DNA of 8,811 nt from SIG673 sp045658525 (lineage in GTDB: Bacteria; Bacillota; Clostridia; Oscillospirales; CAG-272): NCBI GenBank assembly GCA_045658525.1, contig JAZOVD010000045.1:1-8811 (forward strand). The letters run 5' to 3'. The notes below the pieces were generated by a model. That model searched no databases, was not told the DNA's origin, and was given only the letters and a program-made list of their open reading frames with translations. The position numbers and the translations under genes are program-made. This document shows positions 6,773 to 8,811 of the stretch, in pieces (the stretch's first letter is position 1; every line of letters begins with the position of its first letter).

Positions 6773-6824
6773 GCTTGTGTACAGTTCAAGTTGTTTTGCG
6801 TGCCGACGAATAAATCGTTGTATT

Positions 6825-7598
6825 TTACTTCCAGATGCCGTCCTTCACGGCTTTTTTCCAATTGACCCTAATGACCTTGATGGTGCGTCCCCCGACTTTT
6901 TCGTCGTGCTGTTCTATGTAACCGTTAGTTATCATTTGCGAAACAGCGGAGCTTACCTCTGTAAATGGTAAGCCGTATCTGCTTGCAACGGCTTCCGCGG
7001 TGGCTTTATGAGTGGCGTATGTTTTCTTGCCAGCCACATTACGCTTTTCAAGCTCCGAAAGACTGCTGAGTACGGGAAAATAATAACCTCGCAGGCTTTC
7101 GTCCTTAGCGGGAAGCTCGGTAACGGTAGCATCGGAGTTTGTAAGCTGCTTGCTTATCGCGTTGCGCACTCCGTATATCGCAACGTGTTTTTTTCTTTTC
7201 GAGGTAAGGAAGCGTACTACCGAAGCAAAATGACCGTCACCCGAAAATATAATGTAAGTATCTATATCATCTCTGGTCATTGCCGTCTGATATATGCGAT
7301 CGAGCATTATAAAATCGGTAAAATCCTTTGTCTTGCTTTCGGTACCCGTTTCGATTATAAGGTTAGTTACCTCTCTTATTTCCGAAACCTCATTTTGAAG
7401 CGAAGTTCCGGCAAAATCCGCAAAAAAGTATATCTCGTCAATATCGAACTGCTTTAAAAGCTCGTCTCTCCACTCCCGAACGTTCGGCTTCTGAGCGTGA
7501 TATTTATCGAGCGAATAAAACCAGTTTTCGTAATCGACGAAAGCTACCGCTTTTGCGAGTTTGTTTTTCTCCCCTTTGGAAGAACGTTTAAAAAACAT
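6825..7598 (-). CDS. NYN (PIN-like) domain protein with C-terminal winged-helix-like region, putative RNase
   Basis: LabA/DUF88-type protein, 257 residues from the ATG at 7598. The NYN domain (about 14-162) is a PIN-like metal-dependent nuclease fold. The conserved acidic positions are visible: AFVDYENW (D22, with E24 and N25), KDFTDFIMLDRIY (D92, D95, D100) and FSGDGHF (D121), followed by VAIYGV. The C-terminal part (about 195-247, with AEAVASRYGLPFTEVSSAVS then a QMITNGYIEQ helix and a GGRTIKVIRV strand pair) reads like a winged helix, as the LOTUS/OST-HTH modules joined to NYN domains often do, suggesting nucleic-acid binding. An in-frame start at 7658 overlaps the -10 box (7645-7650), so it cannot be translated from that promoter; the ATG at 7598 has AAAGG 10 bases upstream. 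It is single, with its own promoter and terminator. RNase activity and any target are inferred from family only. Confidence 0.85.
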   Translation of the reverse strand: MFFKRSSKGEKNKLAKAVAFVDYENWFYSLDKYHAQKPNVREWRDELLKQFDIDEIYFFADFAGTSLQNEVSEIREVTNLIIETGTESKTKDFTDFIMLDRIYQTAMTRDDIDTYIIFSGDGHFASVVRFLTSKRKKHVAIYGVRNAISKQLTNSDATVTELPAKDESLRGYYFPVLSSLSELEKRNVAGKKTYATHKATAEAVASRYGLPFTEVSSAVSQMITNGYIEQHDEKVGGRTIKVIRVNWKKAVKDGIWK

Positions 7599-7604
7599 TA
7601 TTAC

Positions 7605-7626
7605 CGTGCCTTTCCGTATCGGCACG
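7605..7626 (-). promoter_or_regulatory. Leader hairpin covering the NYN gene ribosome-binding site
   Basis: On the minus strand a 6-bp GC-rich perfect stem (CGTGCC / GGCACG) closes a 10-base loop. The Shine-Dalgarno AAAGG (7609-7613) has its two G's in the stem and its A's in the loop. It lies wholly within the predicted transcript and ends 6 bases before the ATG. This could lower or tune translation; function is inference. Confidence 0.6.
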
Positions 7627-7644
7627 CAAAACACCTCTGAGTAC

Positions 7645-7673
7645 ATTATAACACGCAAGCGTCACAAATTCAA
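7645..7673 (-). promoter_or_regulatory. Sigma-A-type promoter of the NYN gene
   Basis: On the minus strand TTGAAT (7673-7668) and a perfect TATAAT (7650-7645) are separated by 17 bases. The predicted start site near 7638 leaves a leader of about 40 bases. This also excludes translation from the upstream in-frame start at 7658. Confidence 0.8.
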
Positions 7674-7724
7674 GTAATAAAGCAAAATATTCTGTTTTTC
7701 AGCGTATTTTTTTATTTTTATGCT

Positions 7725-7735
7725 TCACACTGTGA
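7725..7735. repeat. 11-bp inverted repeat TCACA-C-TGTGA
   Basis: Perfect 5-base arms around a single C, about 11 bases upstream of the 18-bp repeat and between the two divergent promoters. A further TTCACA occurs at 7778-7783. Short enough to be chance, but well placed for an operator. Confidence 0.35.
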
Positions 7736-7745
7736 CATTTTTTTC

Positions 7746-7763
7746 TTTTACGAAAGCGTAAAA
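7746..7763. repeat. 18-bp inverted repeat over the spoIIE-like -35 region
   Basis: TTTTACG-AAAG-CGTAAAA has two perfect 7-base arms around a 4-base centre and overlaps the predicted -35 box. Its position fits an operator for a dimeric regulator. No known family's box is recognised. Confidence 0.55.
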
Positions 7764-7775
7764 TAATACTATATA
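7747..7775 (+). promoter_or_regulatory. Candidate sigma-A-type promoter of the spoIIE-like gene
   Basis: TTTACG (7747-7752) and TATATA (7770-7775) are separated by 17 bases, placing the start of transcription near 7782, about 20 bases before the ATG. The -35 box lies in an inverted repeat (7746-7763). I see no clear Spo0A box (TTCGACA-like) nearby. The -35 match is moderate. Confidence 0.5.
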
Positions 7776-7802
7776 TATTCACAGCGAAAGGAAGTATTAC
7801 AA

Positions 7803-8811
7803 ATGGCAGATAAAAATTCAGGACTTTCGGAAATCTACGGAAAATGGAACAGTTCCATCGACAGACTGTTCGGAAACAAAACACCCAAGGCAAGACTTAT
7901 CATATTCGCCTCATACGTCTTATCGGCATTGACCTCGATACTGTTCAGCATCAGAGGCTTACCTCTGACAACGCTTTCGCTCGGAGCACCGCTTTCCGAC
8001 GCGTTTCTTTGCTCCGTTTCATCGTTCGTCCCCGGAGCTTATGTAGGAGCTATGCTCGGCACACGGTTTTCGGGATACGTCGGCGTAATGCGTTATCTGA
8101 TAATCACAATGATATTCTTACTCAGAAGCGCAGTTTCATTACTGCTTTACGACGGACACTACCGTGAGCCGATACATATACGGCTATGCTACTGCGCCGT
8201 AATGTGCTTCACACAGTGTATAACCCACATCGTATCAAACGGGCTGGGAACGGATATTGCGCTAAGACTTCTCGGAACGCTCATATCCGCACCCGTAATA
8301 TGCGTTATAATGAGCTATTACTTTGCCGCTAAGTTTAAAAACTCGATCAGGGGTTCGTTTATTTTAAAGCTTTTGCATCTTCTGTCCGCGTTTTTCATAT
8401 TTTCCTGCGCGGTATATTGCTCTAAGGGCATACGCTTTGCCGGTGGCTCGCTTGCGTGTATGCTCGCCGTATTTTTAACACTCGCGAGCGCCAAACGCGG
8501 CGGAATGATCGTAGGTGGTGCTGCGGGAGCGTTGCTGGGTTATCTGTACTCACCCGTCTATGCCGCGGCAACAGCTGTAATAGGGGCAGTCTCCGGATTG
8601 TTCTTTTTTCTCGGCGTGCTTCCCGCGGCAGGAATATCTGCCGTTGCGGGTTGCTTTATCGCATTCAGAACAGCGGGATATACCTCGCTTATGAGCTTTA
8701 TGCCGGAATGTATAATTTCTCTGGCTGTCGCTTCGCCGGTTATACGGTATTCGTTTTTCACAGATGATTTTCCGTTTATTTTCGGAACTAAAATCCCATC
8801 AACGGATAACG
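7803..8811 (+). CDS. spoIIE: Polytopic membrane protein, probable stage II sporulation protein E N-terminal domain (cut by window edge)
   Basis: The frame runs open from the ATG at 7803 through 336 codons to the right edge. After about 30 polar residues it is almost entirely hydrophobic, with roughly eight to ten membrane segments between residues 31 and 318. The later part (about 232-318: RGGMIVGGAAGALLGYLYSP, then an AVIGAVSGLFFFLG segment, and PECIISLAVASPV) has the glycine spacing and Glu-to-Pro ending of the SpoIIE membrane domain, which is about this long before the cytoplasmic regulatory and PP2C phosphatase domains. SpoIIE is the sporulation phosphatase that activates sigma-F at the polar septum. 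The phosphatase domain, which would prove the call, lies outside the window. GAAAGG precedes the ATG by 11 bases. The membrane part carries about 11 cysteines (for example 129, 131, 135, 139). Another multi-pass protein remains possible. Confidence 0.7.
   Translation, partial: MADKNSGLSEIYGKWNSSIDRLFGNKTPKARLIIFASYVLSALTSILFSIRGLPLTTLSLGAPLSDAFLCSVSSFVPGAYVGAMLGTRFSGYVGVMRYLIITMIFLLRSAVSLLLYDGHYREPIHIRLCYCAVMCFTQCITHIVSNGLGTDIALRLLGTLISAPVICVIMSYYFAAKFKNSIRGSFILKLLHLLSAFFIFSCAVYCSKGIRFAGGSLACMLAVFLTLASAKRGGMIVGGAAGALLGYLYSPVYAAATAVIGAVSGLFFFLGVLPAAGISAVAGCFIAFRTAGYTSLMSFMPECIISLAVASPVIRYSFFTDDFPFIFGTKIPSTDN

Noticed and set aside
7599..7658. Upstream start adding 20 residues to the NYN protein
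   Set aside because: It would begin upstream of the TATAAT box of the gene's own promoter, so it would not be in the transcript.
7599..7802. Spo0A box or sigma-H promoter for the spoIIE-like gene
   Set aside because: No TTCGACA/TGTCGAA-like site and no convincing sigma-H spacing was found by eye.

Overview
The window looks like core chromosome of a spore-forming Firmicute of class Clostridia, possibly an Oscillospiraceae/Lachnospiraceae-type gut anaerobe. The evidence is the probable SpoIIE start, a strong GAAAGG-type Shine-Dalgarno sequence before most genes, frequent ATA/AGA codons in moderate-GC genes with very AT-rich intergenic stretches, and bacterial-type GreA, DnaJ, PrmA and class II LysRS proteins. 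The genus is inference. Eight protein genes cover almost everything; no gene-free stretch exceeds about 205 bases. I see no tRNA, rRNA, CRISPR array, insertion sequence or prophage gene.

Left block (1-4341, minus strand, read right to left): a CdaR/PucR-type regulator, a membrane-anchored S41 (CtpA/CtpB-like) protease with a PDZ domain, the transcript-cleavage factor GreA, and lysyl-tRNA synthetase running off the left edge. Gaps of 44, 23 and 44 bases with no terminator between them suggest one operon. The regulator is its first gene, preceded by an AT-rich 217-base leader with candidate promoters and inverted repeats. greA-lysS is a familiar Firmicute pair; a regulator and a protease placed ahead of it is less familiar to me.

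Middle block (4559-6624, minus strand): dnaJ followed 11 bases later by prmA (ribosomal protein L11 methyltransferase). dnaJ-prmA is the conserved tail of the hrcA-grpE-dnaK-dnaJ-prmA heat-shock operon, but here the upstream genes are absent: dnaJ is preceded by its own promoter region and by the terminator of an unrelated gene. No CIRCE element is visible.

Right block (6825-8811): a NYN-domain putative nuclease with a C-terminal winged-helix-like region (minus strand) is divergent from a polytopic membrane protein (plus strand, cut by the right edge) that resembles the N-terminal membrane domain of the sporulation phosphatase SpoIIE. The 204-base shared region holds a clear promoter for each gene, several inverted repeats, and a short hairpin that would bury the ribosome-binding site of the NYN gene.

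No wholly new multi-gene system is evident. The points most worth following are the regulatory DNA: the NYN leader hairpin, the inverted repeats in front of the regulator operon and of the spoIIE-like gene, the hairpin between regulator and protease, and the apparent TTG start of the protease.
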